NCBI GenBank assembly: GCA_000434115.1
Contig: FR894022.1
Span: 46,577 to 75,745, forward strand
Length of the DNA stretch: 29,169 bases
Source of the DNA: Roseburia sp. CAG:309
GTDB taxonomy: Bacteria; Bacillota; Clostridia; Lachnospirales; Lachnospiraceae
Reading direction: 5' to 3'
The notes beneath the pieces are model-generated. The model did no database searches. It saw nothing but the letters and a program-made list of their open reading frames with translations, and was not told the origin of the DNA. The position numbers were made by a program, and so were the translations under genes. This document shows positions 1-8,411 of this stretch, piece after piece. Numbering within the stretch: position 1 is the first letter of the stretch; every line of letters begins with the position of its first letter.

Positions 1-26
1 GCAAAGATAAAGGAACGGGGACTGGC

Positions 27-893
27 ATGAAAAGTAAAAATGATGTAGATGTATTGATCAATGGTCGAAAATATACACTCTGTGGATTTGAGAGCGCAGA
101 TTATATCCAGAAAGTGGCTACGTATATTAACAGCAAACTTTCGGAATTCCAGAAAAAAGAATACTATGCCAATATGGATGTTGAGTTAAAAAATATTTTA
201 TTGGCGATTAATATTGCGGACGACTATTTTAAGGTGGACCGCGATGTCAAGTCTGTGATGAAAGACAACGAACGCAAGGACAAGATGGTTCTTGAGATGA
301 AACATAAAATTCTGGAGCAGGAGACGGCAGAAGCAGAATTGAAAGAGCAGATAGAGGAACTGCGTAAGACATTGGAGGCATCCGAGAAAAAAGTGGTGGA
401 ACTCAATGTCATCAATCAGGAAAATGCTGCAAAAGCCAGTGAAGCGGAGAAGAAGGTATCGGAAAGTGAAGCGGATCGTACTTCGACAAAGACAAAGTTA
501 GAGGCGGCGAACGAAGAAATCGAGCAGTTAAAAAAAGAGCTGGAAGAAGCCGGTAAAAAGCAAAAATCGTTGCAGGATAAATATGACAAGCAGGAAGAAA
601 AACTTGCGGATCTGCGCGAAAAGAGTAAAAAAGATCTGGCAGATGCAAAAGCAAAGTATACGCAGGATGGCAAAAAATTAAAAGAAAAATTTGAGACTGC
701 AAAAGCCGATCTTGTGAAAAAATATGAAGCCGCGAAAGCCGATATTAATAAAAAGGTGGAAGAGGGAACGACAGAATGGAAAGAAAAATATGAACAGGGC
801 GAGAGTGAACGCGGTGAGTTAAAAGCCAAATTAGAAGCGGCAGAACGTCGTATTACGGATTTGGAATCAAGAAACCGCAGAGGGAAAAGATAA
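27..893 (+). CDS. zapA: ZapA-like cell division protein with long coiled-coil extension
   Basis: The first ~90 residues match the ZapA family, small proteins that bind FtsZ and promote Z-ring bundling in the cytoplasm: an N-terminal DVLINGRKYTL strand, then YIQKVATYINSKL and the helix ELKNILLAINIADDYF. Typical ZapA proteins are about 80-110 residues. This one is 288, and residues ~95-285 are almost entirely Glu/Lys/Ala-rich heptad-like sequence, predicted as a long coiled coil, ending in a basic RNRRGKR tail. The start at 27 follows an AGGA/GGGG purine stretch. The gene heads a same-strand run leading to a U32 protein, an FtsW/RodA protein and a class B PBP, which fits a role in division. Family assignment rests on the N-terminal domain; the role of the extension is unknown. 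Confidence 0.82.
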   Translation: MKSKNDVDVLINGRKYTLCGFESADYIQKVATYINSKLSEFQKKEYYANMDVELKNILLAINIADDYFKVDRDVKSVMKDNERKDKMVLEMKHKILEQETAEAELKEQIEELRKTLEASEKKVVELNVINQENAAKASEAEKKVSESEADRTSTKTKLEAANEEIEQLKKELEEAGKKQKSLQDKYDKQEEKLADLREKSKKDLADAKAKYTQDGKKLKEKFETAKADLVKKYEAAKADINKKVEEGTTEWKEKYEQGESERGELKAKLEAAERRITDLESRNRRGKR

Positions 894-904
894 GAACAGA
901 GAAA

Positions 905-941
905 TGGACGGGAAACAGCGGAAACACTTGTTTCTCGTCTG
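905..941 (+). terminator. Intergenic hairpin, possible weak terminator after zapA
   Basis: Arms 905-917 and 929-941 can pair over about 13 bp (core GACGGGAAACA with TGTTTCTCGTC, G.U pairs allowed) around an 11-nt loop. The tail is only moderately U-rich (CTTTCTAT), so it may be a weak terminator or an RNA processing element between zapA and the U32 gene. Confidence 0.45.
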
Positions 942-974
942 TCTTTCTATGGATGTTTCAGAATGGAGAGAACG

Positions 975-3236
975 ATGAGTGTAGAAATATTGGCACCGGG
1001 CGGCTCGGTGGATGGCATTTATGCTGCCATGCTGCATGGGGCAGATGCGATTTATACGGGGACGAGGCGGTTTTCTGCGAGAGCATTTGCGGATAACCCG
1101 TCGGTGGAAGAATTGTGTGATATCCTTGATTTTGCACATGCACGCGATAAAAAAATATATGTAACGGTCAATACCCTTTTAACCGATTCGGAATTAGAAG
1201 AGGATCTGTATGATCTGCTTCTTCCCCTTTATGACAATGGTTTGGATGCTGTCATCGTACAGGATATCGGGGTAATGCAGTTTATTCACGAGGCATTTCC
1301 GGATCTGGATATCCATGCGAGCACTCAGATGACGATTGTTACGGCAGACGGAGCAAATCAGTGGAAACCGTATGGAGTGACCCGTGTCGTGCCGGCGAGA
1401 GAATTGAGTATTGATGAGATCGCTCAGATGCGAAAACATACCGATCTGGAGATGGAAGTGTTTGTTCACGGTGCGTTATGTTACTGTTATTCCGGACAGT
1501 GCATGATGAGTCAGTCAATTGGTGGAAGAAGCGGAAACCGTGGCATGTGTGCTCAGCCTTGCCGCCTTCCTTATCGGTTGTCATCCGGAAAAACCGGATA
1601 CTATCTGAGCCCGAAGGACATGTGTACGCTCGGACAGGTGGGAGAATTGATGGATGCCGGCGTGGACTCGTTTAAGATCGAAGGCCGCATGAAAAAGTTA
1701 GAATATGCCGCCATGACAGCAAGATTATACCGTATGTATGCGGATGCGCATGAGGCGGGAATCCGGCCAAATGATAAAGAATTGGAAAAAGATGTAAAAA
1801 ATCTGATGGATCTGTATAATCGGGGCGGATTCTGCAAAGGCTATTTATTTGAAAAGGACAAAAAAGATATTATCTATAAAGAAAAAAACGGACATTATGG
1901 CGTGGAAGTGGGAATCGTTCTCCGTGTCAAAAAAGGAGAGGCGGTGTACCGGCTGACAGAGGAGATCTCTTATCAGGATGTCCTTGAATTCCGTGATGAA
2001 AATGGCGAAAAAGTGTACGAATATACGGTAAAAAATGGCTGCCTGCCACCGGCTGAGATAACTGCGAGATATCAAAAAGGCTGCGTGATACAACCGGGGC
2101 AGAAGGTATTCCGCACAAAAAATGCAGCCCTTTTACAGGAAATTGATGCAGCAGTAGAACATGAAAAGAAGGAAGATAAACTGCCGCTGCGGGGACATTT
2201 TCAGGCAGAAATTGGAAAAGAAATAACACTGCGGCTCTGCTATGGAACGATTTCCTGTGAAGTAACAGGAATTTGTGTGGAACCGGCAAAAGGAAAAGCG
2301 GTTTCTCCGGAAGATGTGCGCAAACGCCTTCAAAAGACCGGAGAAAGTGAATTTACATTTTCTATGCTGGATGTCTCGGTGGAAGACGGAGCATTTCTGC
2401 CGCTCGGACAGATTGCGGCACTGCGCCGCGAAGGATTTGCTCAGATCGGACAAAAAATCAAAGATGAGCAGTTAAAAAAACGCCGGCGGGTTCCGGCAAA
2501 ACGGCCACACAGGCCGGAGTCAGAGAAAAAAACAAAAAAAGAACATTTGTTTGTAAATGTGACAGATTTTCGACAAATTTATGAGGTAAAATCAGTCATA
2601 AAAGAAGGAAACGCAAAGATTATACCGGTATTTCCGCTGGAATGGTTTTCTGGAAAATGCTGGAAAGATCTGGTATCCGGGATGGAAGGACTTCCCTTTA
2701 TGATCTCGCTTCCGGTGATCTTAGATCTGCCGGCAAGGAAACACTTTTTACAGACCTGGAAACACTATGGTCAGGAACTGCAAAACGGAAATCTGGCGGG
2801 AATTCTAATCCAGTCATTGGAACATCTGCCGATGTTAAAACAACTGGAGATTGATCACCTTCCGCGGATCGCCGGTCCGCGTCTGTATCAGTGGAATGAG
2901 CGGACGAGACAGGTGTATGAGACATTCGGGATGAAAGAACATGCCGGTCTGGCTGCCGGAAGACTGGCTGTGATGGTGACGAAAGGATGTGTAAACCAGC
3001 AGACCGGAAATTGTCTCCGAACCGGAGGAAAGCCGGTACCGTTGGAAATTACGACACCGAAAAAAGATGGTTTCATTTCTGTACCAGTCTGTGAATACTG
3101 CTATAATTTCTGCTATGAGAAAGAAGGCGGGGTACAGGAATTACAATGTGAGGATGATCTGCCGTTTGCTGAACTTGCACTGGTAGATCCTCATGAGATT
3201 AGAAAGGTTTTGAAGCAATGGAACTTTTTATCGTAG
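975..3236 (+). CDS. U32 family protein, RlhA-like (possible rRNA hydroxylation factor)
   Basis: Residues ~1-300 carry the U32 family signature: EILAPGGS near the N-terminus, GADAIYTG, a TIM-barrel-like region, and a cysteine cluster C169, C171, C176, C192 and C196 in the stretch from GALCYCYSGQC to GMCAQPCR. U32 proteins were first called collagenase-like peptidases. E. coli RlhA and TrhP and related proteins are now known to act in hydroxylation of 23S rRNA or tRNA with an Fe-S cluster. The segment around residues 385-480 resembles the DUF3656 insert of RlhA-type members, and a second Cys-rich stretch (CEYCYNFC) lies near the C-terminus. I prefer ATG 975 over the in-frame ATG 963, because GGAGAG at 965-970 then serves as its binding site. 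The 3' end overlaps the next gene by 19 bp. Exact substrate is inferred. Confidence 0.85.
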   Translation: MSVEILAPGGSVDGIYAAMLHGADAIYTGTRRFSARAFADNPSVEELCDILDFAHARDKKIYVTVNTLLTDSELEEDLYDLLLPLYDNGLDAVIVQDIGVMQFIHEAFPDLDIHASTQMTIVTADGANQWKPYGVTRVVPARELSIDEIAQMRKHTDLEMEVFVHGALCYCYSGQCMMSQSIGGRSGNRGMCAQPCRLPYRLSSGKTGYYLSPKDMCTLGQVGELMDAGVDSFKIEGRMKKLEYAAMTARLYRMYADAHEAGIRPNDKELEKDVKNLMDLYNRGGFCKGYLFEKDKKDIIYKEKNGHYGVEVGIVLRVKKGEAVYRLTEEISYQDVLEFRDENGEKVYEYTVKNGCLPPAEITARYQKGCVIQPGQKVFRTKNAALLQEIDAAVEHEKKEDKLPLRGHFQAEIGKEITLRLCYGTISCEVTGICVEPAKGKAVSPEDVRKRLQKTGESEFTFSMLDVSVEDGAFLPLGQIAALRREGFAQIGQKIKDEQLKKRRRVPAKRPHRPESEKKTKKEHLFVNVTDFRQIYEVKSVIKEGNAKIIPVFPLEWFSGKCWKDLVSGMEGLPFMISLPVILDLPARKHFLQTWKHYGQELQNGNLAGILIQSLEHLPMLKQLEIDHLPRIAGPRLYQWNERTRQVYETFGMKEHAGLAAGRLAVMVTKGCVNQQTGNCLRTGGKPVPLEITTPKKDGFISVPVCEYCYNFCYEKEGGVQELQCEDDLPFAELALVDPHEIRKVLKQWNFLS

Positions 3237-4576
3237 AGATGGCGCGTTATGTGATCATTTTGCTGTTTGCGCTTTATACGTTTTACTCTTTCCGGGCATT
3301 TGCCGGACATAATAAACAAAAGCAAAACCGTGTCTTTGCTGCACAGAGAACTCTTACGCTGCTTTTGCATGCGGCGATGAGTGCGATTTTGATCATGGAA
3401 AATAAGGATATCATTTATGTCGGATTGTGGGCGGCGGAATTTGCATTTTATCTTGTTTTCATTAAAGTGTATCAGGCTTGTTATAAGGGATTGTCAAAAC
3501 TGGTACTGAATAATATGATGATGTGCATGATGGTTGGTTTTGTCATTTTAGGAAGACTGGCATCCGATTATGCGGTTCACCAGATTATTCTGGCAGCTGC
3601 GGCGATGGTGCTTTGTATCTTTGTCCCGCTGATCATAGAGAAATTTCGGATTTTAGAGAAAATGGGATGGTATTATGCGATATTAGGTATCTTATTTCTG
3701 ATGCTTGTTTTTGTAATCGGAGTGGAAAAATACGGATCAAGAAACTGGATCAGTGTCGGCGGTATCGCAATTCAGCCATCCGAATTTGTAAAGATATTAT
3801 ATGTGTTTTTTATGGCATCCCTGTTGTCTCAGACGACAAAATTTAAGCATATTGTCATTATTTCGGCAGTTGCGGCGTTACATGTCGTGATTCTGGTGGC
3901 AGAAAAGGATCTGGGAGCTGCGTTGATCTATTTTGTGACGTATATTTTTGTTTTATATGTAGCAACGACAAAAGTACAGTATCTGGGAGCCGGACTTGCC
4001 GGTGGTACACTGGCTTCGGTTGTGGCATATCATTTGTTTTCGCATGTGCGGACCCGTGTGCAGGCATGGCATGATCCCTGGGCAGAAATCCGCGGAGGAG
4101 GCTATCAGGTGGCGCAGTCTCTGTTTGCTATCGGAACCGGTGGTTTTATCGGCATGGGCTTAGGGAAAGGGCTGCCGGGAAGTGTTCCCGTTGTAGAAAG
4201 CGATTTTGTGTTTTCGGCGATTTCAGAGGAACTTGGCGGCGTGTTTGCCATCTGCCTCATTATGGTATATTTAAGCAGTTACATCATGTTTGTAAACATT
4301 GCCATGAAGATGAAAAAACAGTTTTATAAACTGACTGCATTTGGACTGAGTGTGGTATTTATCTTTCAGGTGTTTTTATGTGTCGGTGGTGTCACAAAAT
4401 TTATTCCATCCACCGGAGTAACACTTCCTCTGATTAGTTACGGAGGAAGTTCCATTGTAACGACGATCATTATATTCAGTGTCATACAGGGTATGTATGT
4501 GTTAAACGGAAAAGAGGAGGAGAGCCTTGAAGAAGAGACAGAAAAAGAACCTTCCAAACGAAAATCCAGAGGATAA
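3218..4576 (+). CDS. FtsW/RodA/SpoVE-family peptidoglycan polymerase
   Basis: This polytopic membrane protein of the SEDS family polymerises lipid II glycan strands and works with a class B PBP. Visible family blocks are RNWISVGGIAIQPSEFVKI, EKDLGAALIYF, the loop GGGYQVAQSLFAIGTGGFIGMGLGKG, SAISEELGG and LPLISYGGSS, in the usual order. At 452 residues it is longer than the common 370-400, because of extra hydrophobic helices at the N-terminus (residues 1-~130), similar in layout to RodA proteins paired with PbpA. A short charged, Glu/Lys-rich tail is cytoplasmic. The start overlaps the U32 gene by 19 bp and the end overlaps the PBP gene by 50 bp, so translation is probably coupled. Whether it serves division, elongation or sporulation cannot be told from sequence. 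Confidence 0.93.
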   Translation: MELFIVEMARYVIILLFALYTFYSFRAFAGHNKQKQNRVFAAQRTLTLLLHAAMSAILIMENKDIIYVGLWAAEFAFYLVFIKVYQACYKGLSKLVLNNMMMCMMVGFVILGRLASDYAVHQIILAAAAMVLCIFVPLIIEKFRILEKMGWYYAILGILFLMLVFVIGVEKYGSRNWISVGGIAIQPSEFVKILYVFFMASLLSQTTKFKHIVIISAVAALHVVILVAEKDLGAALIYFVTYIFVLYVATTKVQYLGAGLAGGTLASVVAYHLFSHVRTRVQAWHDPWAEIRGGGYQVAQSLFAIGTGGFIGMGLGKGLPGSVPVVESDFVFSAISEELGGVFAICLIMVYLSSYIMFVNIAMKMKKQFYKLTAFGLSVVFIFQVFLCVGGVTKFIPSTGVTLPLISYGGSSIVTTIIIFSVIQGMYVLNGKEEESLEEETEKEPSKRKSRG

Positions 4577-5987
4577 GAAAAAACATAAAAGAATGAACCG
4601 GGAGATGGCGACGGTAACGTATCTTGTCATGGCACTTTTTGTCTTTATGGCAGGGTATGTGATCTGGTTTTTGTCAGGAGATACGGACCGGATCCTCAAT
4701 AATAGTTATAATAAGCGGCAGGATCTGATGGCAGAGCGGGTGACGAAAGGGAGTATCCTTTCGGATACCGGAGCAGTTCTTGCCAAAACGCAGAAAACCG
4801 GAAGCGGTAATGAAGTAAGAGTCTATCCGTATGATGGGTTGTTTGCTCATGTGGTTGGACGCGCAACACATGGTAAGACCGGATTGGAGGCATCGGAAAG
4901 TTATACGATGCTTACCTCCGGCATCAATCAGATGACAGCGCTGATCAATGAATTGAGAGGAAAGAAAAATCCCGGAAATGATGTGGTGACGACGCTCAAT
5001 CTGAAAATGTCACAGACTGCCAGTGAAGCGCTGGGCAGCCACCGTGGGGCAGTTGTGGTCATAGAACCGGATACGGGAAAGATTTTATGTATGGTGTCAA
5101 AACCAACGTATGATCCAAATCAGCTGGAAGCTAACTGGGAGAGACTGACACAGGCGTCTTCGGACAATTCTTCGCTGTATAACCGTGCGACACAGGGACT
5201 GTATCCACCGGGGTCAACGTTTAAATTGTATACCTTGCTGGAATATATACGTGAAAATAAGGAGTTTAACAAATTTTCGTATCGTTGTACCGGAAAGATC
5301 GGAACCGGAGACGGCAGTATTCGTTGTTATGGCAACGAAGTACATGGAAATGTGAATCTCAAACAGGCATTTGCCGAATCCTGTAATGCCGCATTTGCCC
5401 AGATTGGAAGTGGATTAAATACGAAATCCTGGACAAAACTCTGTGAACAGTTTTATTATAATACGACGCTGCCAATCAAAGAACTGGAGCAGAAGTCTTC
5501 TCAGTTTACTCTTGAAAAGGCAGCGACCGGAGATATTATGCAGGCGGCAATCGGACAGGGAACGGTTCTGACGACACCATTGCAAAATAGTTTTCTGGTA
5601 TGTGCGGCTTTAAATGATGGAGTTTTGATGAAACCGTATCTCGTTGACCGTATTCAGACCCATGATGGTGATGTGGTTACACAGAATGAACCGGAGCAGG
5701 CAAAACAGCTGCTGTCTACCGAAGAAGCGGCTGTCTTGAGAAAATATATGAGGGAAACGGTAACGAGTGGAACGGCGACAGCACTTTCTACCAGTAATTA
5801 TAAGGCTGGGGGGAAGACCGGATCGGCGCAGTATAAGGCGGGTTCCAGCGATTCCCATGCCTGGTTTGTCGGTTATGCAGTAAAAGGAGAGAAAAAACTG
5901 GTTGTCAGCATTGTCGTAGAAGGTGCAGGTACAGGAAGTGCTTATGCGGTGCCGATTGCCAGAAAGATTTTTGATCAATATTTCTAG
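4527..5987 (+). CDS. Class B penicillin-binding protein (PbpA-like transpeptidase)
   Basis: It cross-links peptidoglycan as the transpeptidase partner of the SEDS polymerase encoded just upstream. The three active-site motifs are present: S230-T-F-K233 (nucleophile Ser230), S285-C-N287 and K430-T-G-S433. A single N-terminal membrane anchor (VTYLVMALFVFMAGYVIWFL, residues ~28-47) follows a very basic cytoplasmic stretch, with the catalytic domain outside. At 486 residues with only a short segment between anchor and transpeptidase domain, it resembles actinobacterial/clostridial PbpA rather than the longer FtsI. The start is TTG at 4527, supported by GAGGAGGAGAG directly upstream (about 4514-4524). 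The next in-frame ATG (4593) would cut into the N-terminal basic region. The 50-bp overlap with the FtsW/RodA gene suggests co-expression. Confidence 0.93.
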   Translation: MKKRQKKNLPNENPEDKKKHKRMNREMATVTYLVMALFVFMAGYVIWFLSGDTDRILNNSYNKRQDLMAERVTKGSILSDTGAVLAKTQKTGSGNEVRVYPYDGLFAHVVGRATHGKTGLEASESYTMLTSGINQMTALINELRGKKNPGNDVVTTLNLKMSQTASEALGSHRGAVVVIEPDTGKILCMVSKPTYDPNQLEANWERLTQASSDNSSLYNRATQGLYPPGSTFKLYTLLEYIRENKEFNKFSYRCTGKIGTGDGSIRCYGNEVHGNVNLKQAFAESCNAAFAQIGSGLNTKSWTKLCEQFYYNTTLPIKELEQKSSQFTLEKAATGDIMQAAIGQGTVLTTPLQNSFLVCAALNDGVLMKPYLVDRIQTHDGDVVTQNEPEQAKQLLSTEEAAVLRKYMRETVTSGTATALSTSNYKAGGKTGSAQYKAGSSDSHAWFVGYAVKGEKKLVVSIVVEGAGTGSAYAVPIARKIFDQYF

Positions 5988-6012
5988 TTTTTGGAAATGG
6001 AGGTAAGTGGGA

Positions 6013-7350
6013 ATGAAAAAAGGGATCTGTAAGTTGATTTTATTCTGTGCATTGCTCGTTCTGACAGGACTGATCCCGGAACGGCAGACCAATGCAGCAG
6101 AAGAATATACGTATTATATTACCTTTAACCAGATATATCAATATGAAATTACGAAAGAGCAGTTTGAGAGTATTCGGGGAAATTGGAATTCTCTGACACC
6201 GGAAGGTGTTTTGGAGATTGCACGGCAGATTGTTCCGGAAGATCAGATTCCCTCTCATCTTACCAATATTGGCATTCGGGCAGTGCCAAAAAATAGTTCG
6301 GAAGGGGAACTTCCGGCGTATCCATCCGATAAAACAGAGAACCTTGTTCCGGACAATGGTTTTGTTGTTTCGCAGGGAGTCCTTTTGCGCTATGAGGGAA
6401 AAGAGGAAGTCGTAACGATTCCTGATACTGTTACGTCGATTTATCAGGGAGCGTTTATGCAGAATGCAGCGGTAAAAAAAGTGATCATTCCTTCCAGTGT
6501 AAAAAATATTTCCAATGCGGCTTTTTATCAGTGTCCAAATCTGCAATTTATTGTTTGTGCAGGAAAAGCAGCTTCAGTAGGAGAATATATGGTTTATCAA
6601 TGTGAATCCATTGTGAATATGGTAGCACCGAAAAGTTCGAAAGAGTATGCCTATGCAAAAGGACACGACATTCCGGTAGTAACAAGCGAAAAGACAGTGC
6701 TGGAGGCAAAAACACTTCATCTTCTCAAAGGAGATAAACAGACAGTAAAATTGTATAATGCACTGGGAACCATTCGGTGGAAATCCTCCGCGCCTGCCGT
6801 GGTATCTGTTGATGCCAGAGGAAAACTGCTGGCAAAAAGGGCGGGAAAAGCAAAAATCACAGCGCAGTTTGGCGGAAAGAAATATACACTCACGGTACAG
6901 GTTCAGACAAAGTCAGAAGACAAAAGGGTCGATCAGGTTATAAAAACCGTGATCAAAAAAGGAATGTCTGCGAGAGAAAAAGTGAAAGCCGTACATAACT
7001 GGCTGATTCGGAATGTTAAGTATGATTATCACAATTATCTTCGCGGCACGGTTCCCCATGTGTCGCATACTTCAAAAGGGGCGCTGGTGCGGGGACTGGC
7101 AGTATGCGATGGGTACTCAAAGGCGTTTATGAAGATTATGAAAAAATTAAAGATTCCATGTAAGATGATCGCCGGTGTTTCAGAAGGCGGCGGACATGCA
7201 TGGAATCTTGTAAAAGTAGGCGGAAAATGGCTTCACGTTGACGTGACGTTTGATGATCCCATCGTAAATGGTAAAAATACAAATACCAGACCACGATATA
7301 CCTATTTTCTGAAGACGGATGCGCAGATGCGGAAAGACCACGCTTGGTGA
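6013..7350 (+). CDS. Secreted protein: BspA-type LRR, Big_2 and transglutaminase-like domains
   Basis: A signal peptide is visible (MKKGICKLILFCALLVLTGL, then a cleavage region near TNAAEE). Domains in order: an N-terminal region (~25-110), BspA-type leucine-rich repeats (VTIPDTVTSIYQGAFMQNAA and VIIPSSVKNISNAAFYQC, ~125-215), a Big_2 immunoglobulin-like domain (~220-290), and a transglutaminase-like domain (~300-446). The thiol-protease-like triad is visible as C365 (AVCDGYS), H395 (GGHAWN) and D410 (HVDVTFDD). ATG 6013 follows GGAGGT at about 5999-6004 with good spacing, so I reject the upstream in-frame GTG at 6007. No LPxTG, SLH or C-terminal membrane anchor is seen. Substrate is unknown; such proteins are usually extracellular and may act on the cell envelope. 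It begins only 25 bp after the PBP stop. Confidence 0.85.
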   Translation: MKKGICKLILFCALLVLTGLIPERQTNAAEEYTYYITFNQIYQYEITKEQFESIRGNWNSLTPEGVLEIARQIVPEDQIPSHLTNIGIRAVPKNSSEGELPAYPSDKTENLVPDNGFVVSQGVLLRYEGKEEVVTIPDTVTSIYQGAFMQNAAVKKVIIPSSVKNISNAAFYQCPNLQFIVCAGKAASVGEYMVYQCESIVNMVAPKSSKEYAYAKGHDIPVVTSEKTVLEAKTLHLLKGDKQTVKLYNALGTIRWKSSAPAVVSVDARGKLLAKRAGKAKITAQFGGKKYTLTVQVQTKSEDKRVDQVIKTVIKKGMSAREKVKAVHNWLIRNVKYDYHNYLRGTVPHVSHTSKGALVRGLAVCDGYSKAFMKIMKKLKIPCKMIAGVSEGGGHAWNLVKVGGKWLHVDVTFDDPIVNGKNTNTRPRYTYFLKTDAQMRKDHAW

Positions 7351-8211
7351 TCATTTGCAAAAATGAGCAAAGTCTTTGGGAGACATATTTTCACTTTTTA
7401 AGAAAGCCCGGTAAAAGGTAGAGTAATCACTAAAACCGGTCTCCAGATAAACCTTCGACGGAAGCGCGCCGGAGGTTATTTTTTGTTTTGCCATACTGAT
7501 TCGCTTTAAGAGAATGTAATTGTGTATCGTAAGTGATGTCTGTTTTTTAAACAGCTTTGTCATCGTAAACTTATTGATATAAAAACGTGCAGCCAGATCT
7601 TCCAAAGAGAGAGGACTGGCATAATTGTCGTTGATATAAGAAAGGATCTTATCAATGACCGGATTGACATGAGTTACTTTTTTGGGCCCCATATCCATAA
7701 AAATATGTTTGTTGATCAATGTCACAAGTTTTGTAATGCCGGATCGGTTCATCATTTCTTTTTCAAAAATTTCCTGATTTTTATTTTTATAAATCGCAAA
7801 CATCGCTTCATATATTTGTTCATAATCAGATTCGTCTGCAATATGAAAATGAAAACGCTTTTCTTCCATTGCCATTTGAAGCGGCTTTAGAAGAGAGTGT
7901 TCGTTAAATTGGAATGATTTCAGGCATGGCTCTGAAATATACATATAAATGCGGTCGTAAATCTGATCCAGATTTTCCGGTAAAAGCTGATGAATCGTAA
8001 AAGGCGGGATCACAATAATGTCTCCCCGTCGTACATTGTAAATTTTATCTTCAATGGCAAGTTTTACAGAACCGGTGCGGAAGATATAAATTTCATAAAA
8101 ATTGTGCGTGTGAGCCGGTATATCCGGAAAATGATCGTTCGTTGTTTTAGTAGCCTCATAATAATAATCTCCGGCAAGAGGTCGTTCTGCTTCTCTTAAT
8201 ATATAGCGCAT
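7351..8211 (-). CDS. AraC-family transcriptional regulator (cupin plus double HTH)
   Basis: The N-terminal half is a cupin-like sensor domain (HTHNFYEIYIFRTGSVKLAIEDKIYNV, then RRGDIIVIPPFTIHQLLPE). The C-terminal ~100 residues are an AraC DNA-binding domain with two helix-turn-helix units (SLEDLAARFYINKFTMTKLFKK and the second unit SKVYLETGFSDYSTFYRAF, ending MSPKDFAHF). The start is ATG 8211, with GGAGG at 8217-8221; an in-frame TTG at 8223 overlaps that binding site and is rejected. It is divergent from the GH115 gene across 200 bp that contain promoters for both and three TGCAAT sites, so it is the likely regulator of the GH115 gene and perhaps of itself, responding to a xylan-derived sugar. 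The stop directly abuts that of the convergent upstream gene. The inducer is unknown. Confidence 0.9.
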   Translation of the reverse strand: MRYILREAERPLAGDYYYEATKTTNDHFPDIPAHTHNFYEIYIFRTGSVKLAIEDKIYNVRRGDIIVIPPFTIHQLLPENLDQIYDRIYMYISEPCLKSFQFNEHSLLKPLQMAMEEKRFHFHIADESDYEQIYEAMFAIYKNKNQEIFEKEMMNRSGITKLVTLINKHIFMDMGPKKVTHVNPVIDKILSYINDNYASPLSLEDLAARFYINKFTMTKLFKKQTSLTIHNYILLKRISMAKQKITSGALPSKVYLETGFSDYSTFYRAFLKSENMSPKDFAHFCK

Positions 8212-8259
8212 GGTTTCCTCCAATCTTTTTTATTCAGTGCATCCATCGGTTATAATGCG

Positions 8260-8288
8260 ATTATAAAAAAAGCTTTGTAAAATGTCAA
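8260..8288 (-). promoter_or_regulatory. Consensus promoter of the AraC-family gene
   Basis: On the minus strand, TTGACA (8288-8283) is followed after 17 bp by TATAAT (8265-8260), a perfect match to the housekeeping consensus, about 50 bp upstream of ATG 8211. The nearest TGCAAT site ends 6 bp from the -35 box, which would allow autoregulation. Confidence 0.8.
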
Positions 8289-8293
8289 TAGTT

Positions 8294-8351
8294 TGCAATA
8301 CGACAAGTAAAAACAGACAATATCTGCAATATAGAAATGTAAATATGCAAT
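8294..8351 (+). promoter_or_regulatory. Three phased TGCAAT sites, candidate AraC-type operator
   Basis: TGCAAT occurs at 8294-8299, 8325-8330 and 8346-8351 in the same orientation. Centre distances are 31 and 21 bp, i.e. about three and two helical turns, so the sites face the same side of DNA. The last one touches the -35 region of the GH115 promoter. AraC-family proteins bind direct-repeat half-sites about 21 bp apart that reach the -35 box; binding by the adjacent regulator is inference. Confidence 0.55.
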
Positions 8352-8379
8352 CGAAATTTTACCAGAGACGTAGTACAAT
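8351..8379 (+). promoter_or_regulatory. Probable GH115 promoter
   Basis: TCGAAA (8351-8356), 17 bp, then TACAAT (8374-8379). The -35 box is poor (4 of 6) while the -10 is good, as expected of an activator-dependent promoter. A transcript would begin near 8386, just before the AAGGAG ribosome binding site at 8397-8402. Confidence 0.5.
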
Positions 8380-8411
8380 GGGAACATCAATACGAAAAGG
8401 AGATGAGTATT

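Noticed and set aside
416..829. Ser/Phe-rich 137-residue minus-strand ORF
   Set aside because: Complement of the Glu/Lys-rich coiled-coil codons of the ZapA-like gene; composition is a by-product.
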